A stretch of 64,000 nucleotides of DNA from Mesobacillus maritimus (GCF_019749255.1 NZ_JACWFH010000033.1:1-64000), one strand, 5' to 3'; shown: positions 46,776-55,766, counted from the first letter of the stretch. Numbers and translations are program-made. The notes: a model not told the origin generated them from the letters alone.

Positions 46776-46848
46776 GGGACACGGGGACAGGCACCATGTC
46801 CCAAGGAGCTTACTGGTGCTTCGGGAAAGGTGCCTGTTCTCATGTACC
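46776..46848. repeat. BIME-like pair, inverted arm decayed
   Basis: Forward copy at 46776-46802 and a worn inverted copy at 46823-46848, lying between convergent genes. Confidence 0.8.
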
Positions 46849-46865
46849 ACCCACCCTACTACTTG

Positions 46866-47486
46866 TTAGTTGTTCTGGCCAAGCCTTCCAAGGGCGCCGT
46901 CTTCAACAATGATATCCTGCAAATCATAAACAGAAAGAGGGAACATTGGAAATCCAAAAACATAGGGAGTAAGCTCATATAGCTGAAAATAAATGACGAG
47001 TGTCTTGTCGGCGATGTAGAAATTTTGGTCAGGTTGTATGGTTGTGAACTCTTCTAGGAGTGGAATGTCTCGTTCTGCAATTTGGGCTAGGATTAAACCG
47101 GAGATTCTATTGATGTAATCACTATCAGGTTTAAATAAATCTTTTAACTGCAAGAGTTTGCCTTGTTTTAAATCAAAGCTTAACGATTTGATATAGGTCA
47201 TCCCGTGGGCAGCTTGGTAGTAGTACGTATAATTAGAAAACGCAAGACTTAGGACATCTCGCTGATTATTCTTCACTTCGTAGGTTCCCAGCATTTCGAC
47301 CACGGTTGAAGGAGATTGATTGACTTGTAGATTGATGAGTTCTTGAGTTTGATTGACAATGGAAGTATTGATGAGATGTTCCAATGCTGTGTTCTGCATT
47401 TTTACTACTCTTGGGTAAAAAACCTGTAGATCAGGGCCGTTACTGACGTTCATCGTTTTCATAAGGACAGGCAAGGTGACTGGCAT
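46866..47486 (-). CDS. DUF3298/RsiV-like domain protein
   Basis: About 206 residues from the ATG at 47486, which is correctly spaced from AGGTGG; an upstream reading lacks a site. The C-terminal part reads AHGMTYIKSLSFDLKQGKLL, KDLFKPDSDY and then FYIADKTLVIYFQLYEL, as in DUF3298 domains such as the extracytoplasmic part of the anti-sigma factor RsiV. No signal peptide or membrane helix is seen. Function unknown. Confidence 0.75.
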   Translation of the reverse strand: MPVTLPVLMKTMNVSNGPDLQVFYPRVVKMQNTALEHLINTSIVNQTQELINLQVNQSPSTVVEMLGTYEVKNNQRDVLSLAFSNYTYYYQAAHGMTYIKSLSFDLKQGKLLQLKDLFKPDSDYINRISGLILAQIAERDIPLLEEFTTIQPDQNFYIADKTLVIYFQLYELTPYVFGFPMFPLSVYDLQDIIVEDGALGRLGQNN

Positions 47487-47659
47487 TGTCATACCACCTT
47501 TTTCATCCATGGTATTCAAGTGTATCTTAGGGGTGCTTGACACTGTTCCATTCGAGGTGAATATGCAGGGGATAGGACGAACTTTTCTCAGCCTGGGATG
47601 AAGAATTTGAAATTTAGTATCGACCTAGTGCTTATAAACGTTGATGTAGCAAGGCGAAA

Positions 47660-47679
47660 CTAATCAAACGTTTGATTAG
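47660..47679. promoter_or_regulatory. perfect 20-bp palindrome, likely operator
   Basis: CTAATCAAACGTTTGATTAG lies upstream of the DUF3298 gene and downstream of the isomerase gene. The AAACGTTT core is operator-like (LacI family). A decayed palindrome relative (GGACAAAGGAGCAGG) follows at about 47683. Confidence 0.55.
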
Positions 47680-47729
47680 GATAGGACAAAGGAGCAGGAA
47701 CTCTGCCCCAAGAGCAAACAATCTTAAAC

Positions 47730-48455
47730 CTAAGAATGAAGCTTTGTCCGACTCATTTTTTCTACCCATTGTGGACCTTCGGTATTTGGGTTGGTCAATG
47801 GAAATTCAATAGCGGTGTAGGTAGGGAAAGGGATGCTAAAGTGTTTATTCAGAACAGGGAGGCTTACCCAGCCTTCTTTTGTTTTTTGGACTGATTTTAA
47901 GTGGAGGTATTCGATCCATGGGTTTAAACGATTGTAGGCTTCCTGCCAGTCTTCTTCATTTACTGTCCAGTTGCCAACATCAAACGTCATGCGGACTGAC
48001 GTTTCCCTTACCCATTGAAAAAAGGAAAGCATGGGCTGTAAAGTTCCCCCATAAGTGGATTGGTCATTTTCGATTAAAAGTTTCATTCCTTTAGGGAGAT
48101 TCGTAGCCAGCCAAGCTTGAAATCTATCGACGTTGGCGTGGTCTGCATGAAACCTTCCGAGAGAAAACTTAATATGGGTCGCTTGCAATAACTCGGCTTC
48201 CTTCATGGAGGTTACTGCGACTGGATTGATCGTATGTGAGTCTAGAAATAACTCAGTCGGCACAGAATAAACGACTGTCTCTAAACCTGAAGCTTTAATA
48301 GAAGCTTTAAACCTCTCCAACTCTGTTGAGATATCCTTTAAGCGTTCTCGACGGACTTCGATTCCATCCGCACCGTATTCTTTTATTCTTGTCACTTGTT
48401 GTTCGAGTGAAAGAGATTCTTTAAAGATAAGTGTAGGTAAGATAATCTTTGTCAT
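47730..48455 (-). CDS. sugar-phosphate isomerase/epimerase-like TIM barrel
   Basis: A 241-residue protein of the xylose-isomerase-like AP-endonuclease-2 fold. GADGIEVRRE is near residue 29, a metal-ligand Glu in LLIENDQS near 126, FDVGNW near 158, and LHLKS near 184. It is transcribed away from kdgR, and the gap holds LacI-type operators on both sides, so it probably belongs to the same regulon. It may epimerise the sugar or sugar acid handled by the TRAP operon. Confidence 0.85.
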   Translation of the reverse strand: MTKIILPTLIFKESLSLEQQVTRIKEYGADGIEVRRERLKDISTELERFKASIKASGLETVVYSVPTELFLDSHTINPVAVTSMKEAELLQATHIKFSLGRFHADHANVDRFQAWLATNLPKGMKLLIENDQSTYGGTLQPMLSFFQWVRETSVRMTFDVGNWTVNEEDWQEAYNRLNPWIEYLHLKSVQKTKEGWVSLPVLNKHFSIPFPTYTAIEFPLTNPNTEGPQWVEKMSRTKLHS

Positions 48456-48474
48456 TTTTAAGCCTCCTCGGTGC

Positions 48475-48492
48475 TACTAAACCGGTTTAGTA
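48475..48492 (-). promoter_or_regulatory. KdgR-type operator before the isomerase gene
   Basis: TACTAAACCGGTTTAGTA is a perfect 18-bp palindrome. A near-cre (TGTAAACGATTTCCA on the minus strand, 48509-48523) lies 16 bases further upstream. Confidence 0.75.
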
Positions 48493-48563
48493 GAAATTCT
48501 AACACTTATGGAAATCGTTTACAAGATTCAACATTTTTTTGTGGGACATTCGAAAGAAAGGGG

Positions 48564-48636
48564 TTGTAAACCGCTTACATTTAGTCTATACTTTCACTAA
48601 ACCGGTTTGCTAAACCGATTTAGTAAAACGATTTAG
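48564..48636 (+). promoter_or_regulatory. kdgR operon promoter, cre and triple operator
   Basis: TTGTAA (48564-48569), 17 bases and TATACT (48587-48592) form the promoter. TGTAAACCGCTTACA (48565-48579), a cre-like palindrome, covers the -35. Three operator copies follow at exact 13-bp steps: CTAAACCGGTTTGC (48597), CTAAACCGATTTAG (48610) and GTAAAACGATTTAG (48623). The first is nearest to the palindrome on the other side. Confidence 0.8.
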
Positions 48637-48647
48637 GAGTAAAAGAG

Positions 48648-49652
48648 ATGAAAAAGGTTACCATTGCAGATGTTGCTCAACATGCAGGTGTTTCAAAAAG
48701 CACTGTATCCCAATATTTAAACCAGCGCTTCGATTATATGGGCGAGCAAACGAAAGCTCGTATTGAAGAGGCAATTGCAGCACTAGAATACAGCCCTAAT
48801 ATTGTTGCCAGAAGCTTAAAACAAAAGTCTACTACTACCATCGGCGTCATCGTGGCAAACATTTTGCATGTGTTTTCCACGCATGTGATTCGAGCCATTG
48901 AGGACGTTTGTAATGAACATAATTTTCACGTGATCATCTGCAATGCTGATGATCAACCAGAAAAAGAGAAAAAATATATTGAGATGTTAAGAGCCAAACA
49001 AGTCGATGGAATTATCGCCGTTCCAACTGGAGGAAATGTGGCGTTATACCAGGACCTTGTGAAAAAGAACTTTCCAATTGTTTTTATGGATCGTTTAATC
49101 CATGGTGTCGAGATTGATACGGTTTTACTAGATAACGAGAAGGCTTCTTTTTTAGCGGTTGAAGCTTTAGTCAAGCAGGGGTATTCACAAATTGCGATGA
49201 TTTCGCCGTTTCTTGACCCAAATATAACACCACGTGAAGAAAGGATTAATGGATATAAAAAAGCATTAGAACAACACCAAATTCCGCTTGAAGAACGTTA
49301 TATCGTTCCTAGTGCAATTTCCGAAATGCAGGAGTCCATTGGTCGAATGATGCAGCTACCTAACCCACCAAATGCGATTATTGCTGTGAATGATCGGGTG
49401 TTAAAGCAGGTATTAACCTATGTAAAAAACCAGCAAATGCGAATTCCTGAAGAAATCGCGGTGATTGGAATTGATGATGTTCCTTATGCTGACATATTCA
49501 GTCCCTCATTAACAACCGTTGCCCAACCTGCTTTCAAAATGGGGGAAAAGGCAGCAAACCTTTTATTCGAAAAAATGCAAAACAAGGAACGTTCGAATCA
49601 AGCCCAAATTTACCGATTTGAACCAGAATTAATTGCACGAGAATCTTGTTAA
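48648..49652 (+). CDS. LacI-family regulator, KdgR-like
   Basis: A 334-residue LacI-family protein that closely resembles Bacillus KdgR: TIADVAQHAGVSKSTVSQYL, ARSLKQKSTTTIGVIVANIL, CNADDQPEKEKKYIEMLRAK and the ending RFEPELIARESC. KdgR represses uronate and keto-deoxygluconate genes. Here it heads an operon for a TRAP transporter and a sugar pathway, with operators on both sides of the divergent promoter. Confidence 0.92.
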   Translation: MKKVTIADVAQHAGVSKSTVSQYLNQRFDYMGEQTKARIEEAIAALEYSPNIVARSLKQKSTTTIGVIVANILHVFSTHVIRAIEDVCNEHNFHVIICNADDQPEKEKKYIEMLRAKQVDGIIAVPTGGNVALYQDLVKKNFPIVFMDRLIHGVEIDTVLLDNEKASFLAVEALVKQGYSQIAMISPFLDPNITPREERINGYKKALEQHQIPLEERYIVPSAISEMQESIGRMMQLPNPPNAIIAVNDRVLKQVLTYVKNQQMRIPEEIAVIGIDDVPYADIFSPSLTTVAQPAFKMGEKAANLLFEKMQNKERSNQAQIYRFEPELIARESC

Positions 49653-49670
49653 CTAGAAAGGTGATCAAAG

Positions 49671-50228
49671 ATGAAAAAGATTATTGAAACCGTTGCCAGT
49701 GAAATTTCTGGTGTATTAGGTCAAATAGATGAAAACGAAGCAGCTCAATTAGGAAATGAACTGGAAAATGCCAAGCGGATTTTTATTGCAGGTACAGGGC
49801 GTTCCGGCTTGGTAGGAAAAGTATTTGCGATGCGACTTATGCATAGTGGATATTCAGTTTATGTGGTCGGCGAAACGATTACACCAAGCATTGAAACAGG
49901 GGATCTTCTCCTTGCCATTTCAGGTTCAGGAAGTACAGGCTCACTTGTTCAATATGCGAAAACAGCAAAGAAAATTGACGCAAAAGTGGCTTTGGTTACG
50001 ACCAATAAGGAATCTGTTATCGGGGAGCTTAGCGATTGTGTCATCACAATTCCAGCAGCAACCAAAAAGCGTCTTCCTTCAGAGCCAGACACGATTCAGC
50101 CGCTTGGAAGTCAGTTTGATCAGTCAGCACATCTGCTTTTAGATGCCATTATTGTGTATCTTCAGCAGCTGCATCCAGAGGGGAAAAGTCATTCAAGCTT
50201 AAATCAAAAGCACGCAAACTTAGAATAG
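49671..50228 (+). CDS. 6-phospho-3-hexuloisomerase (HxlB-like)
   Basis: A 185-residue single-SIS-domain protein. FIAGTGRSGLVGKVFAMRLMH near residue 38 and LLAISGSGSTGSLV near 79 are the sugar-phosphate binding loops. HxlB converts 3-hexulose 6-phosphate to fructose 6-phosphate in the ribulose monophosphate pathway. Unlike the usual hxlAB pair, it is separated from hxlA by five genes but stays in the same operon. Confidence 0.9.
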   Translation: MKKIIETVASEISGVLGQIDENEAAQLGNELENAKRIFIAGTGRSGLVGKVFAMRLMHSGYSVYVVGETITPSIETGDLLLAISGSGSTGSLVQYAKTAKKIDAKVALVTTNKESVIGELSDCVITIPAATKKRLPSEPDTIQPLGSQFDQSAHLLLDAIIVYLQQLHPEGKSHSSLNQKHANLE

Positions 50229-50305
50229 GGGAATAGGGCTTTCTGGAGAGAAATGGATCTTTCGGAAAGCCTACTAAGTTATTCATCATAAGGGGGAAAG
50301 GGAAG

Positions 50306-51319
50306 ATGGGAAAAAAATTTCTATTACTCGTGGTTCTTGCTATAGGATTTTTAGCGGGTTGTAATAGTACGACAGTAGACGGGGATGGAGACGGAAAAAT
50401 TAAGATTATCGCCGCACACAATCAAACTTCTCCAGAAAATCCTTATCAAACAGGAATGTTGAAGTTTAAAGAAGTAGCTGAACGTGAATCAAATGGAAAT
50501 ATTGAAGTAGAAGTCCATGCAGGAACCATTGGTACAGAAGAATCGCAGTTAGTTGAAAAACTTCAGCTTGGTGCGGCAGATGTGGTACTTGTTTCACCAG
50601 GTTTTATGACTCAAACAGGGATTCGAGAAGTGGATTTATTTTCGGCACCTTATTTATTTACCAGCTATGATCATTGGTTAAGTGTAGTGGATGGTGAAGT
50701 GGGGAAAGAGATGGGAAACATCATTAATGAAAAATCCAATAATTCTTTTAAACTATTAGGCTATTGGTCTGCTGGTGTTCGCCATTACTATGGAAAGAAA
50801 CCGCTTAACTCTGTAGAAGACTTAAAAGGTGTTTCCTTAAGAACGCAAACGTCTGGTGTTGTCTCAGACTTCTGGGAAGCAACAGGAGCCATTCCATCAG
50901 GAATCTCTTGGGGAGAGCTTTATCAAGGTTTACAGCAAGATGTTGTTGACTCTTCTGAAAACGCTTACCCATTCTTTGTACAACAATCCCATCACACAAC
51001 ACCAAATGGGAAGTATATCACCGAAACCGGACATGATTATACAACGAGGTTTTTATTAATCAATGGGGAAAAATTTGACCAATATACGAAAGAACAACAA
51101 GAGGTTATTTTAAAAGCGGCAGAAGAATCGGTTAAGGCAGAACGTGATGCAACAAATGCACAAGATGTTGAATATAAGGAAAAGGCCATTTCAGAAGGCG
51201 CTACTATCAATGAAATTGATACAGAACCATTCATTGAGATTGCTAGACCTATTTTAAAAGATTTAGCAAAAGAAATTGAAGTAGAAGAATTACTACAGAA
51301 GATTATCGGGTTGGAGTAA
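50306..51319 (+). CDS. TRAP transporter solute-binding lipoprotein (DctP)
   Basis: A 337-residue DctP-family binder with lipobox LAGC near residue 19, so membrane-tethered as in other Gram-positives. The segment LKGVSLRTQTSGVVSDFW near residue 172 holds the conserved Arg that pairs with a carboxylate in known TRAP ligands. WGELYQGLQQDVVDSSEN follows. A sugar acid is therefore the likely cargo. Confidence 0.92.
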   Translation: MGKKFLLLVVLAIGFLAGCNSTTVDGDGDGKIKIIAAHNQTSPENPYQTGMLKFKEVAERESNGNIEVEVHAGTIGTEESQLVEKLQLGAADVVLVSPGFMTQTGIREVDLFSAPYLFTSYDHWLSVVDGEVGKEMGNIINEKSNNSFKLLGYWSAGVRHYYGKKPLNSVEDLKGVSLRTQTSGVVSDFWEATGAIPSGISWGELYQGLQQDVVDSSENAYPFFVQQSHHTTPNGKYITETGHDYTTRFLLINGEKFDQYTKEQQEVILKAAEESVKAERDATNAQDVEYKEKAISEGATINEIDTEPFIEIARPILKDLAKEIEVEELLQKIIGLE

Positions 51320-51333
51320 CCTAGGGAGGCGTA

Positions 51334-51822
51334 ATGATGAAGCGTTTTGTGCAAGCACTTGAAAAAATACAAATCACCTTTGGAGTCATATTCTTAAGCG
51401 TTTTCTTTTTGGTGATTCTTTTGCAAATTATTACAAGATATTTAGGAGTATCTGTGCTTTGGACGGAAGAGGTTGCAAACTATTCCTTTATCTGGGCAAT
51501 GTTCATGGGAGCAGCTGTAATGGTGAACCGTCGCGAACATTTTAACTTTGATTTCATCATCAGAAAATTAACGGGGAAGAAGAAAGTATCGCTTAACGTT
51601 TTTAATGACCTTGTTTTAATCGCATTTAACGTTTGTATTTTCTTCCTTGGAATGATCGTTGTAAAAGAGTTTTGGAACTATACATGGGCAACCCTTCCTG
51701 AGATGAAAATGGGGTACATTTGGATTGCAATTCCGATTATGGCAGGAACGATGATTATTTACTCTGTTTCACATTTACTTGACCATATTCAATCACACAA
51801 AGCAAAGGGGGTTAATGGGTAA
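51334..51822 (+). CDS. TRAP transporter small permease (DctQ)
   Basis: A 162-residue four-helix membrane protein with ITRYLGVSVLWTEEVANYSF and WAMFMGAAVMVNRREHF, both typical of DctQ. It bridges the binder and the large permease. The stop shares bases with the dctM start (TAATG). Confidence 0.92.
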   Translation: MMKRFVQALEKIQITFGVIFLSVFFLVILLQIITRYLGVSVLWTEEVANYSFIWAMFMGAAVMVNRREHFNFDFIIRKLTGKKKVSLNVFNDLVLIAFNVCIFFLGMIVVKEFWNYTWATLPEMKMGYIWIAIPIMAGTMIIYSVSHLLDHIQSHKAKGVNG

Positions 51823-53108
51823 TGGGATTTTTACTACTTGGATTATTCATCATTTTAATGCTAATCGGTGTTCCGATCGCTTTTGTCATCGGGATTGTCG
51901 CTTTACTTGGTATTTTTGGAATCCCTTACACTCCTGAAGCGACCGTACCAATGAAAATGGTCAATGGACTTGATTCTTTCGTTCTATTAGCGGTACCATT
52001 ATTTATTCTTGCAGCAAATTTAATGAACTCTGGAAAAATTTCTGAAAAACTCATTAACCTGGCTCTCGCAGTTGTTGGCCCAATTCGTGGAGGGTTAGCA
52101 CATGCGAATGTACTCGTATCGATGATGTTTGCCGGTGTATCAGGTGCAGCACAAGCAGATACTGCTGGAGTAGGGAAGATCCTTATTCCTAGTATGTTGA
52201 AACAAGGCTATGACAAAGAAACAGCGGTAGGAGTAACGGCTGCCTCTTCAACAGTAGGCGTCGTCATTCCTCCTAGTATTCCAATGATTATTTTTGCAGG
52301 CTTAACCAATGCCTCCATCGGGGCTTTATTCCTCGGCGGCATTGTACCGGGAATCTTAATTGGTCTCGGCATGATGGTGTTTATTTATATCCTTGCTGTA
52401 AAAAAGAATTATCCTAGATCAAAACGGGTAGAAATGAAAAAGTTCGCTAAGTTGTTGCTAGAAGCCATTCCAGCCTTACTTACACCAATCATTATTATCG
52501 GTGGAATTATTACAGGCTTCTTTACAGCGACAGAGGCAGCAGCGGTAGCATCACTGTATACGTTAATTGTTTGTATGTTCTATTATAAAACTTTAAAATT
52601 GAAAGATTTGCCGAAAATTTTAATGGATACGTTAGCGTTAAGCTCCTTGTCTCTATTCGCCTTAGCATGTGCAAGTGCACTTGGGGAATTAATGAGTTAT
52701 TACCAATTAGGAACCCTTGCACAAGAATTCTTTACAAATAATGTCGGAACAGAATGGATGTTTATTATCATCGTTATCTTGTTCTTCCTCTTTATTGGAA
52801 CGTTTATGGATGCCATTCCAGCGATGATTTTATTCGTACCAGTGATTTTGCCAACTGCATTGGAGTTCGGAATTGACCCTGTTCATTTAGGATTGATTGT
52901 TGTGATCACTCTAGCCATTGGCTTGATTACACCACCATATGGTCTCTGCCTATTGCTGGCAGCTAAAATTGGGGAAATGTCCATTGAACGCTCTTTTGTC
53001 GCGGTGATTCCGTATATTGCGATTGTGGTTATCGTGTTGTTATTTATCGCGTTCTTCCCAGACATTGCATTCTATATTCCAAAAGCCATTAATCCAGGAT
53101 TGTTTTAG
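51822..53108 (+). CDS. TRAP transporter large permease (DctM)
   Basis: A 428-residue, about 12-helix sodium-coupled permease. It carries IGVPIAFVIG, GVSGAAQADTAGVGKILIP, STVGVVIPPSIPMIIFAG and the C-terminal GLITPPYGLCLL motif of the DctM family. A dispersed palindrome begins right after its stop. Confidence 0.94.
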   Translation: MGFLLLGLFIILMLIGVPIAFVIGIVALLGIFGIPYTPEATVPMKMVNGLDSFVLLAVPLFILAANLMNSGKISEKLINLALAVVGPIRGGLAHANVLVSMMFAGVSGAAQADTAGVGKILIPSMLKQGYDKETAVGVTAASSTVGVVIPPSIPMIIFAGLTNASIGALFLGGIVPGILIGLGMMVFIYILAVKKNYPRSKRVEMKKFAKLLLEAIPALLTPIIIIGGIITGFFTATEAAAVASLYTLIVCMFYYKTLKLKDLPKILMDTLALSSLSLFALACASALGELMSYYQLGTLAQEFFTNNVGTEWMFIIIVILFFLFIGTFMDAIPAMILFVPVILPTALEFGIDPVHLGLIVVITLAIGLITPPYGLCLLLAAKIGEMSIERSFVAVIPYIAIVVIVLLFIAFFPDIAFYIPKAINPGLF

Positions 53109-53109
53109 T

Positions 53110-53246
53110 GGGACAGGGGGACAGGCACCTTGTCCCAAGGGTTCCATGCGAATCGTCCACTTTATTGCAATAAAATGGATTTTAGTAGAAGGTTCATGTG
53201 ATATCAAGGGCCGATATTTGGGACAGTGAACCTGTCCCTTTGTCTT
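53110..53246. repeat. BIME-like inverted pair of palindromes
   Basis: Forward copy at 53110-53136 and inverted copy at 53220-53246, 83 bases apart. The pair fills the gap between dctM and rpiA inside an operon, and the inverted copy stops 14 bases before the rpiA start. Confidence 0.92.
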
Positions 53247-53260
53247 AGGGGTGAAATAAA

Positions 53261-53935
53261 GTGAGTGATCAAGATAAAAGAGTTGCTGCTGAAGCAGCAG
53301 TAAAATACGTGAAAAATGGTATGACGCTAGGATTGGGATCTGGATCAACGGTTAACTGGATGCTTCAGTGCTTGAGTGAGCGGATAAACGAAGGGCTTCA
53401 GGTTCGGGGTATTCCTTCTTCAAAAAAGACAGAAAAATTGGCTAGAGAACTAGGCATTCCGTTGGTTGACTTTTCAACCACTACCCATATTGATCTTGCG
53501 ATTGATGGTGCCGATGAAATTGATGGTGCTTTAAACCTGGTAAAGGGTGGCGGCGGTTCATTGGTCAGAGAAAAAGTAGTTGATGCTTGTGCCGATGAAC
53601 TAATCATCATTGCGGATTCATCGAAGGTCGTTTCGCAGTTAGGGACTTTTCCCTTACCCGTAGAAGTTCTACCTTTTGGGTATGAAGTAACGATGAAGAA
53701 CATTGAAAGGCTGGGCGGGATCCCAGTTTTAAGAAGAAAAGACAAAGAAGTGTTTGTATCGGACAACGGAAATTATATTCTTGATTGTCAGTTCGGAAAG
53801 ATTGAGGATGCTCTAGGTTTACATGGAAAATTGATTCAACTAGTTGGTGTTGTCGAAACCGGGATCTTCGCCGGGATGGTAGAGAAAGTGATTGTTGCAC
53901 GAAACGGACAAATTGAATTGACCGAACGAGGGTAG
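53261..53935 (+). CDS. ribose-5-phosphate isomerase A
   Basis: A 224-residue RpiA with GTG start after GGGGTGA. GLGSGSTVNWML near residue 22, IDGADEIDGALNLVKGGGGSL (Asp and Lys of the active site) near 82 and REKVVD follow the family pattern. It interconverts ribose 5-phosphate and ribulose 5-phosphate. The latter is the product or substrate of hxlA downstream. Confidence 0.95.
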   Translation: MSDQDKRVAAEAAVKYVKNGMTLGLGSGSTVNWMLQCLSERINEGLQVRGIPSSKKTEKLARELGIPLVDFSTTTHIDLAIDGADEIDGALNLVKGGGGSLVREKVVDACADELIIIADSSKVVSQLGTFPLPVEVLPFGYEVTMKNIERLGGIPVLRRKDKEVFVSDNGNYILDCQFGKIEDALGLHGKLIQLVGVVETGIFAGMVEKVIVARNGQIELTERG

Positions 53936-54061
53936 GACAAGGGGACAGGCACCTTGTCCCAAAGATTCAACAATGAAAGAAATTGCAGACATACAAGGAA
54001 TTGAAATATTAAGGGCAGGAGGCGATGCCTCCTTGGGACAGTGAACCTGTCCCTGTGTCCC
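53935..54061. repeat. BIME-like inverted pair of palindromes
   Basis: Forward copy at 53935-53961, overlapping the last base of the rpiA stop, and an inverted copy at 54035-54061. The pair fills the rpiA-kinase gap. Confidence 0.92.
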
Positions 54062-54076
54062 TGAGGGGGTTTTAGA

Positions 54077-55027
54077 ATGAAGGATGTTATTACAATTGGG
54101 GAAGCGATGATCGTTTTTGACCCAAATACGACTGGACCAATGAAATTTGTTGGTGGATTTGAGAAAAAGATTGGCGGAGCGGAGCTTAACTTAGTACTTG
54201 GTTGTGCTCGGCTGGGTTTAAAAACGGGTTATATTAGCGCTTTAGGAAACGATGAGTTTGGGAAACACATTCACAACTTTGCACGCGGCGAAGGAATTGA
54301 TGTTTCTCAAGTGAAGTTTGTTGATGGATACCCTACTTCATTGAATTTTAAAGAAATCATGGAGGATGGGAGTACAAGAACCTTTTATTATCGAGATAAA
54401 TCACCAACTCTCACATTGAGTGCAGATGATCTAGATGAAGAGTATTTCAAGCAAGCAAAAATCCTACACATTACAGGCATCTATCCAGCAATTGGTCCGG
54501 ATCACATCCAAGTCATCCACCGTGCTATTGAACTAGCAAAGCAAAATAACATGATGATATCCTTCGATCCAAATATTAGACTGCGCATGTGGAGCAAGGA
54601 AGAAGCGAGACGTGTCTTATCGGAAATATTGCCACGTGTGGATATTTTGCTAGCTGGTGACGAAGAAATGGACATTATCATCGGTGAGAGTGATCCGGCG
54701 AAAATCATTGAAGAAATGAAAGCTCTTGGAATTTCATTTATTGCCATCAAGCAAGGCGATAAAGGGTCTGTTGGGTATTGGAATGGTGAAATACTAGCTT
54801 CTCCACCAGTGAAGGCATCAAAAGTAGTCGACACGGTTGGTGCAGGAGATGGCTTTAACTCCGGTATCCTTTATGGACTTTTACACGAGTGGTCACTTGA
54901 AAGAACACTCCATTTCGCGAATACCATTGGTTCGATGGTAGTTAGTGTTAAAGGCGATAATGAAGGATTGCCATACTATGAAGATGTCCAAGCCAAACTC
55001 GGCGAAGTCGAGCGGATTGAAAGGTAG
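54077..55027 (+). CDS. PfkB-family sugar kinase, KdgK-like
   Basis: A 316-residue ribokinase-fold kinase. IGEAMIVFDP opens it, GGAELNLVLGCARLGLKTGY is the first PfkB signature, and DTVGAGDGFNSGILYGLL near residue 250 carries the catalytic Asp and anion hole. YRDKSP near residue 96 resembles KDG kinases. It would phosphorylate the imported, possibly epimerised, sugar acid or keto sugar. Confidence 0.88.
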   Translation: MKDVITIGEAMIVFDPNTTGPMKFVGGFEKKIGGAELNLVLGCARLGLKTGYISALGNDEFGKHIHNFARGEGIDVSQVKFVDGYPTSLNFKEIMEDGSTRTFYYRDKSPTLTLSADDLDEEYFKQAKILHITGIYPAIGPDHIQVIHRAIELAKQNNMMISFDPNIRLRMWSKEEARRVLSEILPRVDILLAGDEEMDIIIGESDPAKIIEEMKALGISFIAIKQGDKGSVGYWNGEILASPPVKASKVVDTVGAGDGFNSGILYGLLHEWSLERTLHFANTIGSMVVSVKGDNEGLPYYEDVQAKLGEVERIER

Positions 55028-55060
55028 AGTAGGGTGACCGAATTGGGTGACCGAGAGTAG

Positions 55061-55128
55061 GGTGACAGGCACCATCCAGAAATTTGGAAGAAATCGAACG
55101 AGGTGACAGGCACCATCCAAAATTTGGG
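55061..55128. repeat. second repeat family, two direct copies
   Basis: GGTGACAGGCACCATCCAGA (55061) and its relative at 55102 stand between the kinase gene and hxlA. Each copy is about 27 bases and ends in AATTTGG. They share GACAGGCACC with the main family. Confidence 0.8.
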
Positions 55129-55157
55129 TGCTACAAAGGAAATAACGAGGTGTTGGT

Positions 55158-55766
55158 ATGAAATTACAGTTAGCATTAGACCGATTAACAAGAGAAGAAT
55201 GTCTTCGCATTGCGAAAGAAACAGAAGAAAGCATTGATATTATTGAGATTGGAACAGGGGTTATTAAAGAATACGGAATGGCGATTATCAGAGAGATGCG
55301 TGCGCTTTTCCCTGACATCCTGATTCTTGCTGATATGAAAACATGTGATGCCGGCAAGCACGAAGCACGTCAAGCTTTTGAAGCAGGAGCCGACATTACT
55401 ACCGTGATGGCATTCTCATCTGATCTTACGATTAAAGATACGCTTCAGGTTGCAGAAGAAATGGGAGCGCAAATCATGATTGATTTGTTAGAGGTTCATT
55501 CTCGAGACCGATTGGCTGAACTAAAAGAACTCGGTGTCCAACTTGTCAGTCTGCATGTTGGGAAGGATAAACAAACTGAGGGGAAGTTTAATACAGCTTT
55601 GTTTTCACTTGTTGAGGGCTTCGATTTTGAGGTAGCTGTCGCGGGGGGAATTAACCTGGAAAGCTTACCAGAGATTACAACTCATCACCCAGATATCATC
55701 ATCGCTGGCAGTTCCATCACCGGAGCAGAAAACCCGGCAAGCGTTGCAGCTGAGATGAAGAAATGA
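55158..55766 (+). CDS. 3-hexulose-6-phosphate synthase (HxlA-like)
   Basis: A 202-residue member of the OMP-decarboxylase superfamily. LQLALDRLTREE opens it, ILADMKTCDAGKHEARQAFEA carries the Asp-Lys-Asp active-site set near residue 58, and VAVAGGINLESLPEI and DIIIAGSSITGAENP bind phosphate. HPS condenses formaldehyde with ribulose 5-phosphate; the sister 3-keto-L-gulonate-6-phosphate decarboxylase has the same fold. The DMKTxDAG wording favours HPS. It is the last gene of the operon. Confidence 0.87.
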   Translation: MKLQLALDRLTREECLRIAKETEESIDIIEIGTGVIKEYGMAIIREMRALFPDILILADMKTCDAGKHEARQAFEAGADITTVMAFSSDLTIKDTLQVAEEMGAQIMIDLLEVHSRDRLAELKELGVQLVSLHVGKDKQTEGKFNTALFSLVEGFDFEVAVAGGINLESLPEITTHHPDIIIAGSSITGAENPASVAAEMKK

